Under the pieces are notes generated by a model. It was given only the letters and a program-made list of their open reading frames with translations. It ran no database searches and was not told the origin of the DNA. Positions 22,900 to 33,999 of a DNA stretch of 64,000 nt are shown here, piece after piece. The stretch lies in contig CP053160.1 in assembly GCA_014607495.2 (NCBI GenBank), forward strand, positions 12,958,001 through 13,022,000. The letters are read 5' to 3'. Both the position numbers and the translations under genes were made by a program. The stretch is from Carposina sasakii (taxonomy: Eukaryota; Arthropoda; Insecta; Lepidoptera; Carposinidae). Each line of letters opens with the position of its first letter. Within the stretch, counting starts at the first letter, position 1.

Positions 22900-23950
22900 T
22901 TATATCTATACAGGATGTTTTTTGGTCGTCAACGTTCCCTAAAACTACGGAATCTCCTCATAATCACGATCATTTTTCTCCATGAAATATACCTGGAAAG
23001 TGTCTGGTTCCCAAGATATTAGGGTCGGTAAAGTTGAGTAAATAGACTGCGTTTTTCTGCATAAATGCACTTAGATGCGCGTAGCAAGACAACATTAATA
23101 TGTCTATGAAAAAACTGTACGTACCCTTCGTTAGTGTTTTTGGTCGCCACGTACCTACTGTTATTTGTTTGTTGTTGATTGAAAGGGCAATATGTGCTTC
23201 AACGCGACGACGACGGCTATTTTTAAGTGACTATTGGCTGATAAAACCTATATGTATATATAGTTTTGATACTTATTTGTAAATTTTAGTATACCATATT
23301 TGTAATAGTACTGATTAAACACAGTACACTTAATTTTAATGCAAATATGTTAATATCAACTAGTTATTTCCGTGAGTAGTGAAGGAAACGTTCAAGTTTA
23401 AACTCTGCGAGTAAGTTATGACATAACCATACACCATAACAATACAACATGCTTACCTAACTACTTTCCCTAAACATAGGTGGTAAACTTATGTTTATAC
23501 ACAGATCACAGGGGGTAATCTGTGTGTTTATAGATTTTGCCATCGAAAACTAAGACTAACACCAGTAGGCTGATTACGTATCTTGCAAAAACGGTAGCAA
23601 TGTTATTACGTACTGTGGCTAATTACTTTTCGATTAATGTTATCGAATTTAAATGTTAATGAATTTATAAAGTAGCGGCCGCCCACGACCCGTCTGCATA
23701 AACTTTAGAATTCCCGTTATTTCCCGTTCCCGTGAGAATTTCGGGAAATCCCTTCTTAGTGAACTTATACAAAAGGAAGCCATGGTCCAAATATAACGTT
23801 TCTCACTTCAGTAGTTTCGCCTCGGCGTTGATTAATTAGTCAAGACATGTTACATTATACAAAAGAAGATCAACTTGTACCTACTCGTGCAATTTTATCT
23901 ATCGCATTGCTTTTACTAGATATGTCATAATAAGGGCCGCCTGTTATGCT
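22900..23950. other. No gene found
   Basis: AT-rich DNA. The + strand frame at 23100-23282 has no recognisable family. A diverged piece of the GCAAAGCGATAGCG MITE family is at about 23895-23945. Confidence 0.4.
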
Positions 23951-23956
23951 TTTTTA

Positions 23957-24896
23957 CCCGACTGCGCGACGCAAAGGTGTGGTATTGTGTTTAACAGCCT
24001 ATGTTTGTATGTTCCTTTAAAGTACTACACAGACCAAACGCCTCGGCCGATTTTTATGATTCATACGTCAATCGATTCCTCTAAGTCCTGCGAGTGTCAC
24101 TAAAGACATGACGTTACTAAAAATCCAATATGGCGACTACTGGACGCCATTTTGTGAAAATGAAAAAAATTTAAGTCGACAAACTATATCAAGTAGGGTA
24201 TCGTTGAATAGGTATTTAAAAATATAAAGGTTTCTCTCAACATTTTTCGATTCGACCAACCGTTTAGGATCTATATCGATTGAAAGTTGCGTAACAACCA
24301 TTCTCACTTATAAGTTTTTAGACAGCAGCAAGACGAAAACTTCTTGCTGCCGATTAATTTTATATTTAGTTTATCCCGAAGGAAAGGCAAGGGGAACTAA
24401 ACCCATATAGCCTATGATGGATGATATTGATGATGATGACTGGAAACTCGGAAAATCCTCAAGAATGGGTGTAAAATTAGTAAGATCAAAAATATTGCAG
24501 AAACAACTCACATTGGGCCCATGAAGAGATCGTAATCCAGCTAAAGATTTACATAGCTTACCTGCATATAAAACCATGCACACGCACTAGTTTCACATCA
24601 CAAGTAAACAAAATATAACTTATCTACCAGAAAACATCACCTTACGGACACATGCAAGCCATTTACAAATAAATTTTGATTTTCACAAGAAAATTATACC
24701 CGCTCCCTTCCAGCTTTTCCCGCCGAATCCCTTCTTGCTGCCGAGCATGTTGAGCATGGTTCTTGAAGCGTACCTATAAGTAGCTAGGTACTCATAACAA
24801 AAAAGTATTAAAAAAAACATATACCTAAGTACTAGTTTTTTTTTCTTTTCTGTTTTTTTATTATGTACATTATTTGGTTCTTTTTAAATAGTCGGG
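23957..24896 (+). repeat. CCCGACTGCG-bounded repeat, copy c, with a retroposed insert
   Basis: The block opens CCCGACTGCGCGACGCAAAG and follows copy b closely (ATGGCGACTACTGGACGCCA, ATCGATTGAAAGTTGCG). It closes in AGTCGGGTTTTTGGATTTTT at 24890, an inverse version of the motif, whereas copies b and d close in direct orientation. Its body is split by the insert at 24354-24730. Confidence 0.7.
24354..24730. mobile_element. 377-bp insert with 14-bp target duplication
   Basis: CTTCTTGCTGCCGA stands at both 24340-24353 and 24731-24744, and removal of the insert restores the repeat as seen in copy d (ACTTCTTGCTGCCGAGCATG at 33400-33419). A variable-length duplication of this size suggests retroposition. 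The insert holds GGAAAGGCAAGGGGAACTAA and a GATGATGATG run near its left end. The - strand open frame at 24371-24583 has no recognisable family. Confidence 0.75.
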
Positions 24897-25367
24897 TTTT
24901 TGGATTTTTTAAATTATGTTTTTTTATGTTCAGGGGGAACTTGAATTTTTACAAACATGAACTCTACTAATTTTATTATCTTTAGGTACAAGAAAACGGT
25001 TGAATAAATTGTACAGATTGGAGCGCATATGGGACTATTAGGCACAGGTAAGTTTCTATAGATACTACACTATTACATTGTATATTATTATGCAGGGGGT
25101 CCATTGCACCATAGGACATAGTACTCATTGTATTACGATAAGAGTGTGTTTGAATCGAAGACTTACAATCCCTCTCTGGCACATACTGAATGAGTCATTG
25201 AACTCGGGTTCATTCATTAATTGCACACATGCGAAGCAATATACTCGGACATTCACCCTACAATGTAAAACTTAGAATGTCCTATAGTAAAATATGACTT
25301 ATTTGATTTGTGTTCTTCCTGTGTCCGATATATGGGACAGAAGGCCTTCACAGTTTAGTTGAAATAT

Positions 25368-25670
25368 AGATACACTAGCGGACCCGACAGACGTCCTGTC
25401 CCACGCCTTACATACAAACTTTCTGAAATACTCGTAAGCTGTAACAATCTGGACCGTTATAAAAACATTATCTAGCTGACCGAATTGTGAATCTATACTC
25501 CCAACTCTTGCCTCTATCTGCTATAAATAATCTAGTATGATTGTACTTTATCAGAATCATCTTTTTATATGAAACATATTTAAAATAGCCTATTTTTGAA
25601 TTGAACCGAAGTAACAATAAATAAAATGGGACAATAGTCGACCGCTGTGGAATGATCATCAGACAGGTAT
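25368..25670. repeat. Possible dispersed repeat beginning AGCGGACCCGACAGACG
   Basis: CTAGCGGACCCGACAGACGT resembles the start of a repeat I recall from several insect genomes. Only this one copy is in the window, so the call rests on memory and the limits are uncertain. Confidence 0.35.
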
Positions 25671-26218
25671 TTCCGGTCCACTCTACATGGGGTGGTTCAG
25701 GTCAAACCATGGTCGAATCCAAATATAGACTTAAATAATCCAGAGTAAAGGTAAATCGGATTATTATTCCTTTTAGCTGGTTTAACTCTTTTGAGGTCAT
25801 ATCATAGCTATACAGCTATCATAAATCATAAGGTTGTAAAAGTTTGTGCTATAAATATGGCAATTTTAGTAGAGTAATCTCTATCTATACAAAATATCTG
25901 GAACCGCTTGTTTTTATATTTTACATAGATTTTATGTCTTGAACTGCCACTCAAGTAAAAAGAACACAAATCTTTGCATTTTAGCAGAATTAGGAAAATC
26001 TGTATCAAAACTACTTTTCTCTACAGTCCATGCGTAGAACAGCTAAATAATAAGAACCTAATATTTATTTTATTATTATTAATATAACTAAAGGTTATTA
26101 CAAATACTAACTACATTATATAAACCTATTATATTTCTTGGACTAAATTGTAGGGTAGAGCAATAAACATTTTGTAGAACAAGAATAAATAAAGTAATAA
26201 ACTTTGATTCGAGGCTAC

Positions 26219-26436
26219 ATACACACATATAATCACGCCTTTATCCCTTACGGGGTAGGCAGAGCACCAAGGGCCGATAGAACCACATGGTGCCACCTCT
26301 GAACAATTTCGAGGGTATAGTTGAGATGACCACCAAGGCCCTCTTGTCCCTCTACTGACTTGTACAGTATGCCCGGGAAGAGAAGCAGCTGTAGTATTTA
26401 TAAATTTTTTTTTCACTCCCAGAGCAGCATAGAATA
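26219..26436 (-). repeat. Dispersed repeat with CACCATGTGGTTCTATCGGC, copy 1
   Basis: Inversely it reads CTCTGGGAGTGAAAAAAAAA, CAGCTGCTTCTCTTCCCGGG, CACCATGTGGTTCTATCGGC and AAGGGATAAAGGCGTGATTA. Copies are at 30812-30902 (partial, +) and 51408-51650 (+). The class is unknown; the open frame across it is not a gene. Confidence 0.75.
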
Positions 26437-26819
26437 ATAATTGATACGAGGATATTTCATATTATTTCTCTATCATAGAGTATCGAGGGCATACGATGCA
26501 GCTTTTAAAGCTTTCGAACAAAAAGCCGCTGGAGAATGGCGGTATGCATATACCTGAGTTGTCGGAGCTTTGTTCCATTGTATGGTATGAGTAAAGAATT
26601 TAAATGAATGTCTGCATGTACTTAATCTGTAAAAAATAATCGCGGACACAATTTTAGGCACTTGTTTTAAAATACGTTGAATTTATGGATGGGAAATAAG
26701 ACGTAATGCTGGTTGACTAAACAAGAGAAGGTAGTAGTGGTATAGGTAGGTCTTTCTATGCTCATATATCAATCACTGCCTTTTAATAAAAATATTGATA
26801 AATTTACAGTAATACCATG

Positions 26820-26970
26820 TTCACTATGGGTGCGCCCACCACCGGGCCCTACACCCTCCACTGAATCTCGGATCTGATAACTCATAATTGCGAAAATAGG
26901 CACTTGCACTAACTACAATCGCCACGAGAAACCAGACCCGAGCCCCGGTGGTGGGCGCACCCATAGTGAA
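26820..26970. mobile_element. MITE with 27-bp perfect inverted ends
   Basis: TTCACTATGGGTGCGCCCAC with seven further bases (26820-26846) is exactly inverted at 26944-26970. AGTAATACCATG at 26808-26819 recurs at 27013-27024, which may be a target duplication of a slightly larger unit ending at 27012. A related piece (CGCCCACCGTCGGGCCCTA) lies at 41910-41930, just past the truncated RTE copy. Confidence 0.75.
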
Positions 26971-27180
26971 TGTTTGAACTTCCGAATTGTAACGCCTAAT
27001 ACAATTTCATTTAGTAATACCATGGTAAGTAGTCTTGAAAATAACATATGATAAGGTATTGCAAAGCTTTCATGATGATAAATACTTAGGACTCTACGAA
27101 ACGTACAAATAAAATCTGGTTTTAATTCGGGTCCCAACATTGATAGGAGCTTAGCAAGTAAAGTCCGATTTTTAATTCAT

Positions 27181-30100
27181 CATCGTCAGCATATTGCAGT
27201 CCACTGCTGGATGTAGGCCTCCCCCAGTATACGCCACATGGCTCGATCTCCCGTTTTTGCCATCCAGTCCCTACCAGCCGTCCTCTTTAAGTCATCGGTC
27301 CATCTGGCCGGAGGGCGCCCAACGCTACGCTTGCCGGGACGCGGTCTCCATTCGAGAACCCGTTTACTCCACCGTCCATCGGTTCTACGACAGATGCAGC
27401 CGGCCCACTGCCACTTCAGTCTGCTATATTTCGAGACTATGTCTGTCACTTTGGTCTTCTGCCGGATAATCTCATTTCGGACTTTGTCCATTCGCGAGAT
27501 TCCGAGCATTGACCTATCCATAGCTCTCTGAGTGACATGTAATCGGTGAGCCAGCCCCACCGTCAGGTTCCACGTATCGGCTCCGTAAGTCATGGCTGGT
27601 AGAACGCACTGATCGAACACCTTGGTCTTGAGGCATTGTGGCAAGGATGACTCAAAGATATGACACAACTTCCCAAACGCTGCCCACCAAGCTGCACTCT
27701 TCTGGTGATTTCTCCTTCAAAGTTGTCTTTACCCAACTGCAATATTTGCCCAAGGTATACATACTTCTGAACAACTTCTAGGGCTACACCTTCGACGGAT
27801 ATCGGCTCAGGGATGATGTGTCGATTGAATATTACCTTGGTCTTGTCCAGGTTCATCCCGAGTCCCACACGCCTCGAGGCAGCATTGAGACTAGACAGCA
27901 TTTTTTGTAGGTCCTGCAGCGATTCAGCCATCAAAACTATATCATCTGCAAAGCGGAAATGCGTGAGACATTCACCATTGACGTTGATGCCTTGAAGACG
28001 TCCTCCATCGCGTTGGTGAAGAGTTTCGGGGATATTACGTCACCCTGTCTCACACCTCGGAGTAATTGGATCGGTCTTGTTCGGTGAGTTTGGACTTGAA
28101 TGGACATGGTTGCCATTTGGTAGATATTTCTCAGCACCTCCACATATCGCCAGTCGATTTGACATCGCTGCAAGGATTCCAAAACGGCCCAGGTTTCGAT
28201 GGAGTCGAAGGCTTTCTTGTAGTCCACAAAAGCCATACACAGCGGTTGGTTATACTCCTCCGACTTCTGTATATCCTGCCGTACAGTATAGATGTGGTCC
28301 ACGGTGCTGTAGCCTTTGCGAAACCCGGCCTGTTTCGGTGGCTGGAAGGCGTCAAATCTCAATGCCAGACGATTCGTGACGACTCTCGAGAACAGCTTAT
28401 AGACGTGGCTCAGAAGTGTGATCGGCCTATAGTTTTTAAGGAGCGTTTTCTCTCCCTTCTTGAAAAACAATGCCACCACACCCTTGCTCCACGCCTTCGG
28501 AGTAGTCGCATTGGCCAATGCGGAGTTAAATAACATTTTCAGGTCCTCAAGGACTGGTTTTCCCCCAGCCTTAAGGAGCTCACAAGCCACTCCGTCCTCC
28601 CCGGGAGTCTTCCCATTCTTAAGCTCTCTGAGAGCCGCCCCGATTTCGTCTATATCTACGTCTGGGAGATCGTCCGTAAAGTGGCGGGAGAGTGGAGCTC
28701 TGGGGTCGCTTGCGTCGGGTGGAGGCTTCGGTGCATGCGAGGCTTACAGATTTCCATAGAAGTCCTCAATTTCGGCGAGAATCTCTGGGCCTGATGTGAT
28801 GGTTTGGTCATTCGAGGTTCGAAGCTTTGTCAGGTGACTCCTTCCCGGCGCCTTGGTAAAGACTTTCGATCCTGGATTTTTCTCAATCGCCTCCTTAACG
28901 AGGCGAGTGTTCCGCCTTCGGAGGTCGCGTCTCACCATGCTCCTGATCTTTTTGTTGAGCGATTAGGGATCTAGCAAAGCATCCTCTGGTGATTCCCGTC
29001 TAAGTCGCATCAGTTCCAGGGTCTCGCTAGTTTGGACTTCTTATCTGGTCGCCTTTTCCGAAAGTGCCTTGTTCCCACTTCGCTTACAACCCCGATTATT
29101 CCTTGTAGGTCCTCGTCAACACTTGCCGGGGTTTTCAGGGCGGCAAATCGATTTTTCAATTCCAGTTGAAACGCATCATGTCCTGCTTGGGGACAATTAG
29201 GACGGAGAACTTGCCTTACCATGCGGCTCCTTTCAAGCTTGAAGACGATATTTAGGGTGCCTCTTACAAGTCGGTGATCGCTTCCGGTATTAAACCTGTT
29301 GATCACTGAAACATCCCTAAATATATGCCTTTTGTCTGTCATGATAAAGTCGATCTCGTTCTTCGTTCTACCACCGGGGCTCCAGGTCTACTTCCTTTGG
29401 GGCTTCTTCTGATAGGAGGAGTTTAAACAGAACAGCCCCTGCATTCTGAGGAAGTTGACTAGCATTTGGCCTCTCTGGTTCCTGCTCCCGTAGCCATGAG
29501 GTCCCAAACACGATTTGCCGCACTCCTGTCCCACTTTGGCGTTGAAATCCCCCATGACAATAGTGAAGTGGGTCTTAGTGGTGCGGTGCATGGCCTTCGA
29601 CACATCGTCGTATAAGGCCTCCACCTCTTCATCTGAGCTTCTCGACGTTGCCGCATATACCTGTATGGCCTTGAGACAATATCTTTTGGTCAGTTTTTAT
29701 ACCAGGTACGCTACCCGGGCCGAGACGCTACAGATCTCCTTCACGTTATCACGGAGGGTTTTGTTGACGAGAAATCCCACGCCACCCTGGGACTTTGTGC
29801 TCCCCTCCCTGAAGTAGAATAGGTGGCCTGATTCAAGGGTTATAGTGTCCTCCCCCTCTCTTCGGACTTCTGATAATCCAAGAACATGCCACCGTGTTTT
29901 TTCTAATTCTACCTCAAGGATTTGGAAACTTTCGTCCAGCCGTAAACTGCGTCCGTTATACGTTGCCAAGGTCAGGTTGTTGTGGCAGCCATTACCCGTA
30001 GCCCGGGGATTCTTTGCACCCCCTGCCACACTATGACCCGGGCCGCTGCCGTAGTCCGGGGTAGTATGGCGGCCGGGAATTAGGGGCCTTTTTTAGTTGC

Positions 30101-30290
30101 CGTCATTGGGGGGTTTTTGCCCATAGTCACCACGCTGGGTAGGCGGGTTGGTGACCGCAGTGTGCTTTTCGGACTATGTTGTCTACACGGGAGGCGCTGC
30201 TGCCCACCACCCGGAACCCTTAATCGCCTCGTACGATACCCACGGGTAGGTATAGGGTGGTACAAACTCTACTCTGCCGGCACCACGCGG
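27181..30290 (-). mobile_element. RTE-clade non-LTR retrotransposon, near full length, inactive
   Basis: The element lies on the - strand: a 5' leader at about 30290-30030, endonuclease, reverse transcriptase, C-terminal part, and the 3' terminus GGGGGAGGCCTACATCCAGC ... ATGATGA at 27181. The order of an apurinic-type endonuclease followed by reverse transcriptase in one frame, without gag, fits the RTE clade as I know it. Its reading frame is broken in several places (see the pseudogene entry). A 5'-truncated copy with closely similar sequence sits at 40981-41882 and short 3' ends lie at 5084, 17573, 20432 and 61930, so the family was once active here. Confidence 0.9.
27186..30029 (-). pseudogene. 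RTE endonuclease-reverse transcriptase ORF, broken
   Basis: The endonuclease starts near 29970 (LATYNGRSLRLDE, LGLSEVRREGEDT, GGVGFLVNKTL) and continues with TIVMGDFNAKVGQE near 29570, NEIDFIMTDKR near 29345 and GSDHRLVRGTL near 29280. The reverse transcriptase covers about 28590-27800: YRPITLLSHVYKLFSRV, KQAGFRKGYSTVDHI, VDYKKAFDSIETW, LLRGVRQGDVISPKLF, and the FADD catalytic motif at about 27950. The C-terminal part holds GADTWNLTVGLAHRLH, RSMLGISRMDKVRNE and RWTDDLKRTAGRDW. Lesions are in-frame stops at 29697-29699, 29388-29390 (a Trp position) and 28744-28746, and frameshifts between 29010 and 28938, near 27970 and near 27690. Confidence 0.9.
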
Positions 30291-30809
30291 CTAGAGCTTA
30301 TTTTCGATATTGTGATTTCACTCATTAATCTATTTAGATATATACAAACAAACTTAATGTCTAAAACAGCTCTTTTATTTAATGAAATTAACAATAAAAC
30401 ACATAAATCGATAAAATATAGTTTACAATAGCTTTTTTTATCTAACACATTTTTAGCCTCATCGATTTGGTACGTTTAGTTCGGAATTCAGACATTAGCC
30501 GACCTCTGAACATTAACTATAACAGAAATAAATCGAAAAGATCAATCGATAATTTCGAGTAATTTTGGAGCAACACTATTTTTTTATTTCGCTGAAGTGG
30601 TAACCCGCCAAATGTCATTTTACTCTACATAATTAAAAATCGCAGTATAAGTACATACCTCAAAGTACCTTTTTCCTAACCTAACCTAATCTGACTTGAT
30701 TTAGTTAGCATACCTGCTAGCCAAAGTGCTAACCATTCCAATGCAAAGCACTGAAATATGCTAACTGAAACAATTTCTAATTTTTTCTCCATAATATAAT
30801 CCTCTATAC

Positions 30810-30902
30810 CCTAAAAATTGGTCAGAAGTAGCACCATGTGGTTCTATCGGCCATTGGTGCTCTGCCTACCCCGTAAGGGATAAAGGCGTGATTATATTTT
30901 AT
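30810..30902 (+). repeat. Dispersed repeat with GCACCATGTGGTTCTATCGGC, copy 2 (partial)
   Basis: CTATACCCTAAAAATTGGTC, CACCATGTGGTTCTATCGGC, TTGGTGCTCTGCCTACCCCG and AAGGGATAAAGGCGTGATTA match the distal half of the copies at 26219 and 51408. Confidence 0.75.
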
Positions 30903-31072
30903 ATGAATATAATCCGCTAGGATATGGTTGATCGTTTCATCGTTAAACATTGTGCTGAAGGATTCAGCTTTGTTTACCGAGATTTGGCTAGTGTATAGGT
31001 ATCGGGATAAAAAATAACGTTGCCAAAAACGTAATTTAAAAGAGATGGTAAAATTCGTCATCCGAGTTAAGT

Positions 31073-31190
31073 GACCCGATAGCTCAGTTGGTTAGAGCGA
31101 TGCACGGAATGCGAGAGGTCGTGAGTTCAAATCTCACTCTGGTGGTTTTTTTTCATTTTCTTATTAATGTTTATAATTTCTAAGAGATGA
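31073..31190 (+). mobile_element. tRNA-like SINE head, copy A
   Basis: GATAGCTCAGTTGGTTAGAG is a D-arm/A-box and GTGAGTTCAAATCTCAC a perfect T-arm with B box, over a 73-nt tRNA-like unit at 31073-31145. The acceptor stem has only five of seven pairs and the anticodon arm has no regular 5-bp stem with a 7-base loop, so it is not a working tRNA. A T run and CATTTTCTTATTAATGTTTA follow, as in copies at 33585 and 41993. Confidence 0.7.
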
Positions 31191-31585
31191 AGACATAGGA
31201 GGAAAATGTTTGTAAAAAATTCCTACGGATTACAAAGAAATCATGGCTTAAATTGATGATAGGCAACAAGGATACCAGTGATCTTTGATGAGATAGTTGG
31301 CGAATCATGATGCAAGGATTGAACGATATTTATTAGCTATAGAAGGAATAAATACTTAACAATCTTTCAGAATATCTTTTCAGATGATCTATATCTATTA
31401 CGTAATAATGATGACGTTATATATGTACCTAGCTGTTACATAATTATTCATGTTGATGTTTAAATTGCACAGATATTCCCTAAAAATAGCTTCAAACGTC
31501 GATATCATTCGCTCTTCTCGACGCCAATGGATACCTAACTAATGTATGGTCAAGATTCAAGATAGTCCAATATACATACAAATAT
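31150..31585. other. No gene found
   Basis: AT-rich unique sequence between the SINE and the (ATTTT)n tract. Confidence 0.4.
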
Positions 31586-31587
31586 TT

Positions 31588-32215
31588 TATTTTATTTTAT
31601 TTTATTTATTTATTCACCCATATAAAACATTATCATTACAGCTGATCAAGCCAATGCGATAACGTGAAAACCATAAAAACCTAAAATAACTTATAACAAC
31701 AATACAAAATTAATAATATAAATAAAATTACTCATAACTTAAAATAAATAAAGCCGTTTCTGTAAATTCACTCAGAGAGCATTAAATATATCTATTCGGT
31801 CGTTGACTTTGTTAAGGATTGAAGTGCCCGTGTCAAAGAGCCTTCCGGTACAAGTTAGTCCTACCATCAGGTATGGAAAACAAACGACTTTTACGGTCTC
31901 TTAATAAGCGCCTGGCACCCTATCTTGCATTCGGCCAAAAGAGTCGCATTTTCCTCCTTGCCACGCCATCTTTTAACAAATACCGCATCAGAGCAAGTTC
32001 CTTCTGACTTCCAATTTATTATATCCCACCATACCCAAGACGAATAATGACGGATACATCAGGGGGTACTTGGGATATACTCCATAAAGCTTCATGTAGA
32101 GATATCTGGTAAACTTGTTCTGAATTTTCTCTAACATGAACTAAGAAATATATCCTAATATCACATCTACGAAATATGTCAGCAGTAGGTAGGCATCGAA
32201 ATCCTATCCTTTTTT
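31588..32215 (-). mobile_element. Possible truncated retroposon with (AAAAT)n tail on the - strand
   Basis: TTTTATTTTATTTTATTTTA at 31588-31612 reads as an A-rich simple-repeat tail on the - strand. The upstream 600 bp are less AT-rich than their surroundings and have short open frames on both strands without recognisable motifs. I infer a 3' fragment of a non-LTR element; no diagnostic domain is visible. Confidence 0.35.
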
Positions 32216-32229
32216 TTTCATCCAAATGA

Positions 32230-33080
32230 TAAATTTAACATTTAATAAAGGAAAGGGTTAGTAAGTGGTAGGTGTAGGCATGTGTAGGTACATTAAATAG
32301 TAGTATTTAATTCTATTCCATTTGCAGACATGATGCAGATTAGATATCCAGGTTTAGCTTTGCAAAAACAGGTATAATATTGAAACATAGAAAGTTACAC
32401 TTTAGTAAGGTCATTGAAACCAGTAATTGAATAGCTAACTAAGGTAATGTAATAGGCACTGGATACACGTGTGATATACTTTCATAACTAATATTGCAAC
32501 TAATGTGACACAATTCAAAATTGCTTACATTCAGGTAAAAATAGTAAAATGCAAGTAACCACTTTTTCCGTAGGCGCCACAAGACAGGTGTACTCTATTC
32601 ATATCCAAGAACGTAAGAAATATAGCGGAGTTGATACTTAGTAGGTAGATATAACTCGGCATTTTGTAGAGCAAGTATGCAATGCAAGATACCACAGATA
32701 CCTACGTCAAGCTATTTAGAAGGCACATTTAACTTAATTTAAGCAATCGATACCATAGCAACACGTTATAATAGATCTAAAATTTATGAAAACTAGCTGG
32801 TCCATTAATATTGTCGCGTTAACGTATCACAACTCCGCTCTTTTACTTTCTCTCGCTTTCTTGTTAATCACGCCTATATATCATAACAATAGTCTATGAC
32901 GTCGCCATTTTTATCACGTATATAATAACTTTTAATCAGCTTAAATCCCGTATTAAACTGCTATCACTAAATATGTCATTGTTATCGTAATTTCTACTTA
33001 TTTGAACTTGCCTGGTTGTCAAATAATAGAAAGCTTCTACAAATAACTTGACTTCAAAAATATTTGTCTACGTAGGTACC
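32230..33080. other. No gene found
   Basis: AT-rich sequence with no recognised feature. Confidence 0.4.
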
Positions 33081-33086
33081 TTTTTA

Positions 33087-33862
33087 CCCGATTGCGCGAC
33101 GCAAAGGAGTGGTAATGTGTTTAACAGCCTATGTATGTATGTATGTTCCTTTGAAGCACTATACAGACCAAACTTTGACGCCATATTTTGAAAATGAATA
33201 AAAATTAAGTCAACAAACTATATCAAGTGGGGTATGGTTGAATAGATATGTAAAAATAATTTTTAGTTTTCTCACAACATTTTTGGATTCGACTGACCGT
33301 ATAGGATCTATATCGATTTAAAGTTGCGTAACAACCGTTCTCACATACTCACATATAAGTTTTTAGACAGCAGAAATTTACGATGAAAAGACGATAACTT
33401 CTTGCTGCCGAGCATGTTGGTTGAGCATGTTTCTTGAATCGTATCTATTAGTAGCTAGGTACTCATAACTAAAAAGTATAAAATAAAACATAATTTAAAA
33501 AATCCAAAAACCCGACTGCGTAAAAAAGGACCAAACTATGTACATAATAAATAAAATAACTTAAAAGAAAAACCCGAATTGACTTACTTGATAGCTCAGT
33601 TGGTTAGAGCGAAAGCACGGTTTGCGAAGAGGTCGTGAGTTTAAATCTCTCTCGGGTGATTTTTTTTTTCATTTTCTTAATAATCTTTATAATGAAAAGA
33701 AAAAAAACAAGCACTTAGATGTCCAGTAGTCTAGAATTCTATAATATTATGCAATGAATACTACATATTGCAGAAAATAGAATATTTTCTAATGATGTAC
33801 CATAGCAAATGAACAGTCGGGGACCATTATCCGACAGCCAAGCTAATATTTCAATGGATCGG
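33087..33862 (+). repeat. CCCGACTGCG-bounded repeat, copy d, with SINE insertion and downstream segment
   Basis: CCCGATTGCGCGACGCAAAG opens and AAATCCAAAAACCCGACTGC closes (33511-33520) the block, in direct orientation. The conserved segment beyond it resumes at 33703 (GATGTCCAGTAGTCTAGAAT to GCTAATATTTCAATGGATC), matching 11848-12003 of copy b. The SINE at 33585-33690 separates the two. Relative to copies b and c it lacks the ATGGCGACTACTGG part. Confidence 0.7.
33585..33690 (+). mobile_element. tRNA-like SINE head, copy B
   Basis: TTGATAGCTCAGTTGGTTAG and GGTCGTGAGTTTAAATCTCT with the same T run and CATTTTCTTAATAATCTTTA tail as copy A. The T-arm has mismatches and the anticodon region is irregular, so it is not a functional tRNA gene. 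AAAAGAAAAA occurs on both sides, and copy b of the surrounding repeat shows the uninterrupted sequence. Confidence 0.7.
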
Positions 33863-33999
33863 GTCGGGTTTTTGGATTTTTTTATTCTAAAGCCTATTTG
33901 GTATACTAAAACTGGTGGTCCGCTATTCTTAGGTAATGTACTTGCTAGCATTTTAAACAAATTCATTATTTACTATTTTCTTGATGATTTATTATGAAG

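Noticed and set aside
31073..31145. tRNA gene with good A and B boxes
   Set aside because: The anticodon arm is irregular and the acceptor stem is mismatched, and the same sequence with the same T-rich tail recurs at 33585 and in part at 41993, as for a SINE.
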